Shown here one piece after another: positions 55,844-62,509 of a DNA stretch of 62,509 bases. The DNA is taken from the NCBI GenBank assembly GCA_019420905.1, contig JAHZGH010000007.1:1-62509 (forward strand), given 5' to 3'. Numbering within the stretch: position 1 is the first letter of the stretch; each line of letters begins with the position of its first letter. Source of the stretch: Succinivibrionaceae bacterium (lineage in GTDB: Bacteria; Pseudomonadota; Gammaproteobacteria; Enterobacterales; Succinivibrionaceae). Position numbers and translations under genes: made by a program. A model generated the notes under the pieces. That model did not search any database. It was not told where the DNA came from and saw nothing but the letters and a program-made list of their open reading frames with translations.

Positions 55844-57022
55844 ATGCAAAGATGGATCTTATCACTTATGATACTTAATATGCTGCTATTAAGTACTAGC
55901 TATACCATCGTTATGCCTTTTATCCCTATTTATTTAAACAAGCAATTAGGAGCATCTCCTGAATTTTTAGGCCCTTGGAGCGGAGCTTGCTACGCAATCA
56001 CATTCATTATAGCAGCTATGGTCTCCCCTCTTTGGGGACGTTTTGCCGATAAATCAGGGAAAAAACTCATGTTAATTAGAGTTAGCTTCCTGTTATCCTT
56101 AGCTTATTTACTATGTTTTATCGCTTCAAGCCCTATTGAATTATTTTTCGCAAGAGCTTTTCAAGGATTAGCCTCTGGAATGTGGCCCGCTGTTTTGGCC
56201 ATAATCAGCGGATTCACGCCTAAAAATAAAACAGGAATAGTCATGGGAATGGCGCAAAGTGCTAACCTTTTAGGAACTATTCTAGGTCCTGCAATAGGAG
56301 GTTTTTTAGTATCATATATCTCTGTTAAATTTTGCTTTATGCTTACATGTTCTATTTCTTTTTTTATCACTATTCTAAATATATTTTTTGCAAAAGAGCC
56401 ACCGAAAAGCGCCGAAAATTCTAAATTAAAAAATGATGTACTAAACTTTTACGATCTATTTAAATTACCTAATTTTAAAATTTTGCTACTAGCTAATGCA
56501 TCATGTGCCACAGTAATTATGCTGTTAGTGCCAGTAGTTGCCCTACATGTTGACTCTCTTTTGCTGCACACTGAAAACAGCATGAAATATGCTGGATTAG
56601 TATTTTCTGCAAGTGGCCTAGCCGGAATCATTGCTTCGCCGCTATGGGGATTTTTTTGTAATAAATTCGATGGATTTAAAGTATTATCTACAGCATGCTT
56701 TGGAAGCGGTATTTGTTATGCTCTGCAAACAACTCAGAATTCTCTGCTATTTTTTACAATATTGCAGTTTATAGCAGGACTTTTTATTTGCGGAATAATG
56801 CCCACAGTCCATACTTTAATTGCTCAAAAAATCAATTCTCAGCATTCTGCAAAAGCTTATGCACTTACATATGCCTGTCAGCAAGGAGGCAACTGCCTAG
56901 GACCTATAGCTGCAGCTGTTATCCTTTATTTTGCAAGCTCTTATATTGTTTTTTGTGTAGCAGGAATAATTTTACTCTGCATGAGCTTTATAATTTTTTT
57001 TAAAATCTGTTCTAAATTGTAA
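55844..57022 (+). CDS. MFS efflux transporter, MdtG/TetA-like
   Basis: Major facilitator of 392 residues and 12 helices, paralogous to 45358-46662: motif A GRFADKSGKKLMLI, then RAFQGLASGMWPAVLAIISGFTPKNKTGIVMGMAQSANLLGTILGPAIGG. The N-terminal Y-T-I-V-M-P-F-I-P-I-Y is the same as in the other copy. It lacks the charged tail. Probably a proton-driven exporter; substrate unknown. GGAG lies three bases before the ATG, a little close. perR follows after 116 bases with its own promoter. Confidence 0.85.
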   Translation: MQRWILSLMILNMLLLSTSYTIVMPFIPIYLNKQLGASPEFLGPWSGACYAITFIIAAMVSPLWGRFADKSGKKLMLIRVSFLLSLAYLLCFIASSPIELFFARAFQGLASGMWPAVLAIISGFTPKNKTGIVMGMAQSANLLGTILGPAIGGFLVSYISVKFCFMLTCSISFFITILNIFFAKEPPKSAENSKLKNDVLNFYDLFKLPNFKILLLANASCATVIMLLVPVVALHVDSLLLHTENSMKYAGLVFSASGLAGIIASPLWGFFCNKFDGFKVLSTACFGSGICYALQTTQNSLLFFTILQFIAGLFICGIMPTVHTLIAQKINSQHSAKAYALTYACQQGGNCLGPIAAAVILYFASSYIVFCVAGIILLCMSFIIFFKICSKL

Positions 57023-57075
57023 TAAAAATCTTCTTATTAATAGAGATGTCTGTTAACAAAAAGTATCAAATTGTA

Positions 57076-57116
57076 TTTACAAAATCAGTAATAATTACTA
57101 ATATTTATAATATTAG
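57076..57116 (+). promoter_or_regulatory. perR promoter with overlapping palindromic operator
   Basis: TTTACA (57076-57081), 17 bases, TAATAT (57099-57104). A perfect inverted repeat CTAATATT-TAT-AATATTAG covers 57098-57116, over the minus 10 and start site. It is AT-rich like known PerR/Fur boxes (TTATAATnATTATAA) and its position fits autorepression. Confidence 0.6.
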
Positions 57117-57138
57117 GTATTTTATACGGTAAATTAAG

Positions 57139-57537
57139 ATGACTCCTCTTAGAAATAGTAAACAACGCGAACTAATCCGCAATGCCCTGAAGGGCAGAAC
57201 AGATCATCCGTCAGCTGAAACTATCTATGCTGAGCTTAAGCCGCAATATCCTCATTTAAGCTTAGGTACTGTATATAGAAATCTTATGCTATTGAAAAAT
57301 CTAGGAGAAATTCAATCTATCGATATTGGTGATGGCATTACCCACTTTGATTACGATATTATGCCGCATGCGCATTTTTTGTGTACAAGGTGTGGTAGAA
57401 TCAGCGACATAAAGGTTAGGGATATTGAGCGCATCCGTAATTCTTTCGCACAAAATTTTGCGGGCAGAATCAATACATGCAGTGTAAATCTAACTGGCCT
57501 TTGTCATGACTGTTTAAAAGACAATATACAAAAATAA
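57139..57537 (+). CDS. perR: PerR-type peroxide-sensing Fur-family repressor
   Basis: Metalloregulator of 132 residues. The winged helix has HPSAETIYAELK and LSLGTVYRNLMLLKNLGEI. All five regulatory-metal ligands of Bacillus subtilis PerR have counterparts: H23, D71, H77, H79 and D90. The Asp at position 71, rather than Glu, is the residue that distinguishes PerR from Fur. The structural zinc site is C82, C85, C122 and C125. Iron-loaded PerR is inactivated by histidine oxidation on peroxide exposure. The next gene is a rubrerythrin, a classical PerR target, 70 bases downstream. Confidence 0.92.
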   Translation: MTPLRNSKQRELIRNALKGRTDHPSAETIYAELKPQYPHLSLGTVYRNLMLLKNLGEIQSIDIGDGITHFDYDIMPHAHFLCTRCGRISDIKVRDIERIRNSFAQNFAGRINTCSVNLTGLCHDCLKDNIQK

Positions 57538-57607
57538 TAAAACTATAATTACAGCTTAAACAAAATGTTTTTATAGTCACATGTAAACTAGAAAAAGGAG
57601 ATAATAT

Positions 57608-58273
57608 ATGTCTTACGTATGCACTGTATGTGGTTATATCAGTGAAGATGACGAAGCACCTGAGGTATGCCCTCGTTGCCGTAAATCAGGAGTTTTTAAG
57701 GATCTCGATGCTCCTAAAGCAGAAACTAAAGCCTGCAGCTGTAAATATGCAGGAACTAAGACTGAACAAAACTTACGCCAAGCTTTTGCTGGTGAATCTC
57801 AGGCTCGCAATAAATATACATATTTTGCTTCTGTTGCAAAGAAAGCTGGTTATGAACAAATTGCCGCTTTATTCTTAAAGACTGCAGATAATGAAAAAGA
57901 ACACGCAAAACTCTGGTTTAAGGCTTTAGGTGAATTAGGTACCACAGAAGAAAACTTAGCTGCAGCTGCTGCCGGTGAAAACTATGAGTGGACTGACATG
58001 TATGACAAAATGGCTAAGGATGCCGATGAGGAAGGTTTCCACGAACTAGCTGAACAGTTCCGCGGCGTAGCAGAGATTGAAAAGCATCATGAAGAAAGAT
58101 ATCGCAATCTCTTAAAGAATTTAGAAGAAAAGAGTGTCTTTGAGAAAGCTGGAATTGTAATGTGGGAATGCCGCAACTGCGGTCATATTGTTATTGGTAC
58201 TAAAGCTCCGGATGTATGCCCTGTCTGCAATCATCCTCAAGCTTACTTTGAAGTACATACTGTTAACTACTAA
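57608..58273 (+). CDS. Rubrerythrin with rubredoxin-type motifs at both ends
   Basis: Diiron peroxidase of 221 residues that reduces hydrogen peroxide in anaerobes. An N-terminal rubredoxin-like knot has C5, C8, C21 and C24, then a short CSC linker, then the ferritin-like domain (about 52-170: FAGESQARNKYTYFA, DNEKEHAKLW, EIEKHHEERY), and a C-terminal rubredoxin with WECRNCGH and VCPVCNHP. Classical rubrerythrin has only the C-terminal rubredoxin. AAAGGAG precedes the ATG. Placement after perR suggests peroxide-inducible expression. Confidence 0.94.
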   Translation: MSYVCTVCGYISEDDEAPEVCPRCRKSGVFKDLDAPKAETKACSCKYAGTKTEQNLRQAFAGESQARNKYTYFASVAKKAGYEQIAALFLKTADNEKEHAKLWFKALGELGTTEENLAAAAAGENYEWTDMYDKMAKDADEEGFHELAEQFRGVAEIEKHHEERYRNLLKNLEEKSVFEKAGIVMWECRNCGHIVIGTKAPDVCPVCNHPQAYFEVHTVNY

Positions 58274-58300
58274 TATAATTAGTTTCAAGTTTTAAAATAA

Positions 58301-58334
58301 AATTCTCATTATCTTCTTGATAATGAGAATTTTT
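58301..58334. terminator. Bidirectional terminator after rubrerythrin gene
   Basis: Perfect 13-bp stem AATTCTCATTATC / GATAATGAGAATT with a 5-base loop and T runs on both strands (TTT and, on the minus strand, TTTATTTT). It lies between convergent genes. Confidence 0.88.
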
Positions 58335-58362
58335 ATACACATAATTTATATATTTAAAAAAA

Positions 58363-59022
58363 TCAATTTCCTTTTAAATCATACATGATACTTTCATAAG
58401 CTAAAAAAGGCCTATGCCTATCTATTTTTTTATCATTACGATACATAATCGCTATAGCAATTGGCCATTTATTTGCTAAAGCTGAAGCTATATTAAAATC
58501 AAAACCTACCTCTCGCTCCTTATAAGCAAAATTAATAGCTCCAGTGTAATTTACCTGATCTTTTGTAAGATTAGCTTCGCTTAACATTAAACTTTGAATT
58601 TTTACTTTATATGGGCTTAAACGCTTATTAGCACGATTTATAGTCTTATCCAAATCTTGGGGTTTGAGCATGGAAATAAAACTTGTATAAGCAAGATTGC
58701 CAAGTCTGAATTTCATAAATTTGCCGTCAACACCAATAAAAGACAGGATAATCATGTGAGTTAACTCATCATAATTTCCTTTTTGTGCGGCGGATATATC
58801 TTCACAAGGAGCTAATAAAGCTGCAACCTCCACGCTGCGCCCCAAGGCTTTATCAAAAAAACTCAAATAAGGACCTTCTTTTTGATTTTGGGGATTAAAC
58901 TCGCAGTATCCCTCAGGCATTTGATAATGTAAATTCTGTCCTTTTATGGTTATGGAGGCGGCATAAGCCTGTATAGATGTAAACGAACAGATAAAATATA
59001 AGGTCAAAAGTAACTTCCTCAT
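58363..59022 (-). CDS. Secreted protein of unknown function
   Basis: Protein of 219 residues with a signal peptide (starts MRKLLLTLYF, cleavage near SIQAYAA). The mature part has LHYQMPEGYCEFNPQNQKEG, two Cys that could pair, and a C-terminal KEREVGFDFNIASALANKWPIAIAIMYRN. I do not recognise a family. GGAGG five bases before the ATG at 59022 rejects a start four codons earlier. It follows aroA after 58 bases in the same direction. Confidence 0.7.
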   Translation of the reverse strand: MRKLLLTLYFICSFTSIQAYAASITIKGQNLHYQMPEGYCEFNPQNQKEGPYLSFFDKALGRSVEVAALLAPCEDISAAQKGNYDELTHMIILSFIGVDGKFMKFRLGNLAYTSFISMLKPQDLDKTINRANKRLSPYKVKIQSLMLSEANLTKDQVNYTGAINFAYKEREVGFDFNIASALANKWPIAIAIMYRNDKKIDRHRPFLAYESIMYDLKGN

Positions 59023-59079
59023 GGACGCCTCCAAGTAACCATTTGACCTTTATTTTAAAATACTTCCCTTAGATAAGAC

Positions 59080-60357
59080 TTAGTGAGCTATTGAAGACAA
59101 TACCTTAAAATATCCGGGGAAAGTTTTAGAAGTACAGTCTGGATTATTGATAATAATATCTCTATCCAAAGCCACAAGCGACATGCACATGGCCATACGG
59201 TGATCATTATAGGTATCAAAAACTGGAATTTCTTTATTTCTGACTGAGGCGTCAATGCTTATAAAGTCCCTCCCGCTTTCTACCTTTACTCCAAGCTTGC
59301 GCATTTCCATAGCCATCGCATCAATGCGATCAGTCTCCTTAATACGCCAGCTGCCGATATTGGTAATAGTTACCGGTCCGCTAGTATATAGGGATAAAGG
59401 AACTAAAGTCATAGCTGCATCAGGCATATTATTCAAATCGATATCTATGCCCTTAAGATCTCCTTTTTCTACAACAACAGAGTTCTCAAGACGCTTAACC
59501 TTTGCTCCCATTTTAGCTAAGACATCAAAAAATTGAGCATCTCCCTGCAATGAATTAGCGCCGACTCCATATATCTCAACCTTGCCACACACTGCAGCTG
59601 CAGCCGCAAAATACGTAGCTGCACTGGCATCTCCCTCAATCAAATAACTTCCTGGAGATGTGTAGCCAGTATCTGCCACCTCAAACTCATTATAGCCGCG
59701 GCGTTTAACCCTTGCGCCGAATTTTTCAATTAATGCAACAGTTAGATCGACATAAGGCTTTGAGATTAAATCTCCCTCAACCTTAATCTTAAGTCCACCA
59801 CAAACAGGAGCCGTCATAAGCAAAGCTGAAATAAACTGACTTGATAAAGAACCATCAATAGAAGTCTCATGCCTGGCAGGCTTAGTCCCATGGATTAATA
59901 ACGGCGGATAGCCATCATTATTTAAATACTCGATTCTAAGACCTAATTCCTTTAAGGCTTCTGTTAAAGGTCCTATCGGCCGCTCCATCATGCGTGCTTC
60001 GCCAGTCAATTTAAACTGGCCTTTAGACACAGCCAGAGCAGCAGCTAACGGCCGCATAGCAGTACCAGCATTGCCCAAATCCAGCTCTACCTGATTTAAG
60101 CCTTTATCAAAACATCCACCTAAACCTTCAACATCAACCGATGATGTATTTACAGATAAATGAACATCTAACTTCTGCAAGGCTTCAATCATTCGTGCTG
60201 TATCATCTGACTTTAAAACATTTAAAAGTCTAGTACGTCCTGATGCTAAAGCCGAGAGCAGCAAAGCACGATTTGACAAAGATTTTGAGCCAGGCAAAAT
60301 AACCTGCCCCTCCACCTTATTTATTTTTTTTAAGGTTAAGCTGTTGGCGGACTTCAA
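59080..60357 (-). CDS. aroA: AroA, 3-phosphoshikimate 1-carboxyvinyltransferase
   Basis: EPSP synthase of 425 residues, sixth step of the shikimate pathway. Signatures are LPGSKSLSNRALLLSALASG near the N-terminus, LDLGNAGTAMRPLAAAL, the phosphoenolpyruvate-binding DGSLSSQFISALLM, DASAATYFAAAA, RIKETDRI and YNDHRMAMCMSLVAL. Residues AGTAMR and SQFISALL place it with the glyphosate-sensitive class I enzymes. It starts one base after the hisC stop, so they share a transcript. Confidence 0.96.
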   Translation of the reverse strand: MKSANSLTLKKINKVEGQVILPGSKSLSNRALLLSALASGRTRLLNVLKSDDTARMIEALQKLDVHLSVNTSSVDVEGLGGCFDKGLNQVELDLGNAGTAMRPLAAALAVSKGQFKLTGEARMMERPIGPLTEALKELGLRIEYLNNDGYPPLLIHGTKPARHETSIDGSLSSQFISALLMTAPVCGGLKIKVEGDLISKPYVDLTVALIEKFGARVKRRGYNEFEVADTGYTSPGSYLIEGDASAATYFAAAAAVCGKVEIYGVGANSLQGDAQFFDVLAKMGAKVKRLENSVVVEKGDLKGIDIDLNNMPDAAMTLVPLSLYTSGPVTITNIGSWRIKETDRIDAMAMEMRKLGVKVESGRDFISIDASVRNKEIPVFDTYNDHRMAMCMSLVALDRDIIINNPDCTSKTFPGYFKVLSSIAH

Positions 60358-60358
60358 T

Positions 60359-61465
60359 TTAATCTCCGTTGAGAATATTGTCTAAAGCACTAAAAAGTTT
60401 ATCGTTTTGCTCTGGAGTTCCAATGGAAATACGCAGAATGTCTTTAAGTTTATATCCTAATAATGGACGAACAATCAAGCCATTATGTAAAAGATCTGCA
60501 GCTATTTTTTGAGCATCATGCCCACTAAAGTCTATAGCTACAAAGTTAGCACAAGATGGGATCATAAATAAATTATGCTGCTTGCAGAATTCTGCATAAC
60601 GAGCTCTTTGATAAGTATTGTTTTCCACAACCTTACGTAAATGCTCCTCATCATCAATAGCTGCAATTGCTGCTTCCAAAGCAATTAGATTAACATTAAA
60701 AGGAGCGCGCAGACGATTCAATAAGGAAGCAATTTCTGGATTTGTAAGCATGTAGCCAATACGAAGACCTGCTAAACCATAGGCTTTGGAAAAGGTTCTA
60801 GAAATAACTAAATTAGGACAATCGCTTAAATAATGAGCTGTATCCTCATAATCTGCATTATCGGCATTAAATTCATTGTATGCCTCATCAATTACAACTA
60901 AAGTAGACTTAGGAACTTTTTTTACAAACTCATGCAAATCTTTATTAGAAATAGCTGTACCGATAGGATTTGACGGATTTGCAAAAACAACTACACGGGT
61001 ATTTTCATCAATAGCAGCATAAACAGCATCCAAATCAGCTTTCCAATCCTTAAGAGGTATATTGCGGACCTCAGCATTATTCACTGTAGCTTCCATGCTA
61101 TAAACTACAAATGAATATTCAGGCATCACCACATTGCACTTATCACCGACAAAGGCCTGGAATAATAAATTAATGAGTTCATTAGAACCGGCACCTAAGG
61201 TAATGGTTTGAGGATCATATCCCCATTTTTCATGAAGCTTCTGCTTTAAATAATATCCATTAGAATCAGGATAAAAATGTCCTTCATCAATAGCTTTTAT
61301 ACAAGCTTCCTTTGCCTTAGGACTCATGCCGAAAGGATTTTCATTAGAAGCTAATTTTATAACATTGGAAATGCCTAATTCTCTCTGGACCTCTTCAATA
61401 GGCTTTCCTGCTTGATAAGGCCGAATCCTTGTTAAACCACCTTGTGCAAGTTCTGAATAATTCAT
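60359..61465 (-). CDS. hisC: HisC, histidinol-phosphate aminotransferase
   Basis: Pyridoxal-phosphate enzyme of 368 residues, fold type I. The Schiff-base lysine is K227 in SRTFSKAYGLAGLRIGY; D193 in VIDEAYNEF and FANPSNPIGT bind the cofactor; LASNENPFGMSPK is the HisC N-terminal signature. It makes histidinol phosphate, but HisC-type enzymes can also transaminate aromatic keto acids, and the coupling with aroA suggests an additional role in tyrosine or phenylalanine synthesis. AAGGA precedes the ATG. Confidence 0.92.
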   Translation of the reverse strand: MNYSELAQGGLTRIRPYQAGKPIEEVQRELGISNVIKLASNENPFGMSPKAKEACIKAIDEGHFYPDSNGYYLKQKLHEKWGYDPQTITLGAGSNELINLLFQAFVGDKCNVVMPEYSFVVYSMEATVNNAEVRNIPLKDWKADLDAVYAAIDENTRVVVFANPSNPIGTAISNKDLHEFVKKVPKSTLVVIDEAYNEFNADNADYEDTAHYLSDCPNLVISRTFSKAYGLAGLRIGYMLTNPEIASLLNRLRAPFNVNLIALEAAIAAIDDEEHLRKVVENNTYQRARYAEFCKQHNLFMIPSCANFVAIDFSGHDAQKIAADLLHNGLIVRPLLGYKLKDILRISIGTPEQNDKLFSALDNILNGD

Positions 61466-61760
61466 CTTATTATTTTCCTTAATCTATATTCATTAAGAAC
61501 GTTATTTACGCTTTTATAAGCTTATTATCCATAATACTCGCGACAACTATTACATTCCACTGCAATGATTTTTCTACCCATAATTTAGCAAAAGCTCATA
61601 AGAACGCTATTTTTATGATTTAGCATTAACTGCAAGATAATATTTTAGGTAAGAACAAATTTTATAAATTACGAAAAATATGAATTAAACAGGAGAAGCG
61701 ACAAAAACTTTGACTCAAACAATAGAATCAAAGCTTTGCTGAAAATATTAGAAATATAAA
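61466..61760. other. Intergenic upstream of hisC
   Basis: About 300 AT-rich bases that must hold the hisC promoter. A weak hairpin CTTTGA / TCAAAG is near 61705-61735. No gene is seen. Confidence 0.35.
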
Positions 61761-61806
61761 TTTTTAAAAGCATCTAAATGCCTACTAAAAGCATAAATTT
61801 AGATGC
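61761..61806 (-). terminator. Terminator-like stem at end of tracrRNA candidate
   Basis: Perfect 10-bp stem GCATCTAAAT / ATTTAGATGC with a 17-base loop; on the minus strand it is followed by TTTT. It works only in the leftward direction. Confidence 0.6.
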
Positions 61807-61921
61807 AAAATAAATACCCGGATGCACATAGGGCAGTTGCCGGATTCAATCTTGACTTTGAGTGATTTCAGCTCACTATGAACAAAATTTCTAGTGATTT
61901 CCTTTAAAATTGATTTATATA
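61765..61921 (-). ncRNA. Candidate tracrRNA
   Basis: The minus strand over 61897-61919 is a degenerate anti-repeat. Its plus-strand sequence holds three blocks of the minus-strand CRISPR repeat in order: TTTC, CTTTAAA and ATTGATTTATA, lacking AGTT and TA between them. A crRNA transcribed leftward could pair with it through about 23 bases, leaving a 4-base bulge in the crRNA, as in known type II duplexes. Downstream follow hairpin AGTGA-7-TCACT (61861-61877), a CCGG-based hairpin (61818-61843) and a terminator-like stem. A promoter sits directly upstream. The start near 61921 and end near 61765 are estimates; the RNA may end at the CCGG hairpin instead. Confidence 0.72.
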
Positions 61922-61927
61922 CTATTC

Positions 61928-61955
61928 ATGATACCTCATTTTTCGCAAAAAACAA
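61928..61955 (-). promoter_or_regulatory. Promoter of the tracrRNA candidate
   Basis: On the minus strand TTGTTT (61955-61950), 16 bases, TATCAT (61933-61928). Transcription would start about seven bases downstream, at the edge of the anti-repeat. Confidence 0.5.
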
Positions 61956-61988
61956 GCTTTTTTGTGCAATTTTTCATTTGCGAAAAAT
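61938..61988. repeat. Long inverted repeat beside the CRISPR array
   Basis: Perfect 12-bp arms ATTTTTCGCAAA (61938-61949) and TTTGCGAAAAAT (61977-61988), with a smaller hairpin CAAAAAA/TTTTTTG inside. In leftward transcription it could end the array transcript before the tracrRNA promoter; it overlaps that promoter's minus 35. Confidence 0.6.
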
Positions 61989-62040
61989 TAGGATTCAACC
62001 ATAATTCTAACTATTTGTTTCAATATAAAAAATAGTCAGG

Positions 62041-62509
62041 GTTGCAATTATAAATCAATTATTTAAAGAACTGAAACCATTTCAGTACGCTTGTTCGCAT
62101 ATTCAGCCTTTGAGTTGCAATTATAAATCAATTATTTAAAGAACTGAAACTCAAAAGTATAAGCTCCGCTGACTTTTTGAGAATCGTTGCAATTATAAAT
62201 CAATTATTTAAAGAACTGAAACATCTGGGACCCCTTTGGATATGGGCAGTAAATATTGTTGCAATTATAAATCAATTATTTAAAGAACTGAAACTAGCAT
62301 CACGTCTTGATTTAGCTCTATGAACCTGTAGTTGCAATTATAAATCAATTATTTAAAGAACTGAAACTGAACTATTGAAGCAGTACGCTCCCACCGGCCC
62401 CAGTTGCAATTATAATCAATTATTTAAAGAACTGAAACCAATCGCTTTTTTTAAACCGCTATCGGTTGTTGAGTTGCAATTATAAATCAATTATTTAAAG
62501 AACTGAAAC
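62041..62509 (-). CRISPR. CRISPR array, 7 repeats seen, probable type II-B
   Basis: Repeats of 37 bases at 62041, 62114, 62186, 62258, 62331, 62403 and 62473; six spacers of 34-36 bases, all different and richer in GC than the host DNA. The array runs off the window. All repeats are identical except the sixth (62403-62438), which lacks one A. On the minus strand the repeat starts GTTTCAGTTC and ends AATTGCAAC. Repeats of 37 bases starting GTTTCAG (ending CTGAAAC in the other direction) are typical of type II-B arrays such as Francisella novicida. The nearby anti-repeat also indicates leftward transcription. No cas gene is in the window; they would lie to the right. Confidence 0.95.

Noticed and set aside
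61897..61919. Reading the anti-repeat as a decayed terminal CRISPR repeat
   Set aside because: It is in the opposite orientation to the array repeats, about 120 bases outside the array, and is followed by hairpins and a terminator-like stem, which fits a tracrRNA better.
62078..62472. Spacers targeting this window
   Set aside because: I saw no spacer match elsewhere in the window by eye; an exhaustive search was not possible.
62041..62509. Type I or III array
   Set aside because: The GAAAC end could fit those types, but the 37-base length, the GTTTCAGTT start on the other strand and a matching anti-repeat favour type II-B.
1..62509. Insertion sequences, prophage, integrase, tRNA or rRNA genes
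   Set aside because: None was recognised on either strand; gene order looks like stable chromosome with local acquisitions.

Overview
The window is chromosomal DNA from an AT-rich Gram-negative bacterium. LpxK and KdsB (lipid A/Kdo) and the PanF-YhdT, YciB, DgkA, TadA and PBP1C/alpha-2-macroglobulin genes point to a gammaproteobacterium. An oxygen-sensitive lifestyle fits the genes: ThiH (the anaerobic route to dehydroglycine), a rubrerythrin next to PerR, a 4-hydroxybutyrate-dehydrogenase-like protein and TRAP uptake of organic acids. My best guess is a Succinivibrionaceae-like gut or rumen anaerobe; this is inference from gene content and base composition, not from a marker gene.

Layout. 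0.5-8.5 kb: a complete kdp potassium system on the minus strand, kdpFABCDE, with two tandem tiny membrane peptides ahead of kdpA. 8.9-11 kb: an iron-ADH-family protein lacking half its metal ligands, then tadA-dgkA. 11.2-17.6 kb: an alpha-2-macroglobulin without its thioester, overlapping pbpC. 17.7-19.3 kb: a TauE-type permease, a small secreted protein and a possible gene remnant. 19.3-24.6 kb: thiamine operon thiC-thiDE-thiS-thiG-thiH behind a TPP riboswitch. 25-30.8 kb: a sugar-acid TRAP operon with an oxidoreductase, a TIM-barrel isomerase and a GntR regulator. 31-33 kb: lpxK-kdsB. 33-38.3 kb: an esterase, pepT, abgT and a divergent abgA-like gene. 38.4-43 kb: lon with a sigma-32-type promoter, yciB, galU. 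43.4-47.2 kb: yhdT-panF, an MFS exporter, a nicotinamidase-like hydrolase. 47.4-52.3 kb: a second, paralogous TRAP operon with an enolase-superfamily dehydratase and an IclR regulator. 52.3-55.1 kb: a 933-residue acidic protein of unknown function built from about five divergent repeats. 55.8-59 kb: an MFS exporter, perR, a rubrerythrin, a secreted protein. 59-61.5 kb: hisC-aroA. 61.7-62.5 kb: a CRISPR array (seven repeats, cut by the window end) preceded by a likely tracrRNA gene.

The most notable feature is the right edge. The 37-base repeats, read on the minus strand, begin GTTTCAG as in type II-B (Cas9/Cas4) arrays. About 120 bases outside the array is a degenerate copy of the repeat in the opposite sense, with a promoter just upstream and hairpins plus a terminator-like stem downstream on the minus strand. 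This is the architecture of a tracrRNA, although no cas gene is inside the window.

The two TRAP operons are the main regulatory theme. They are paralogous in all three transporter subunits, but carry different catabolic enzymes and different regulator families, and each has a perfect palindrome upstream of its first gene. Most other genes are ordinary housekeeping. I saw no transposase, integrase, phage gene, rRNA or tRNA.
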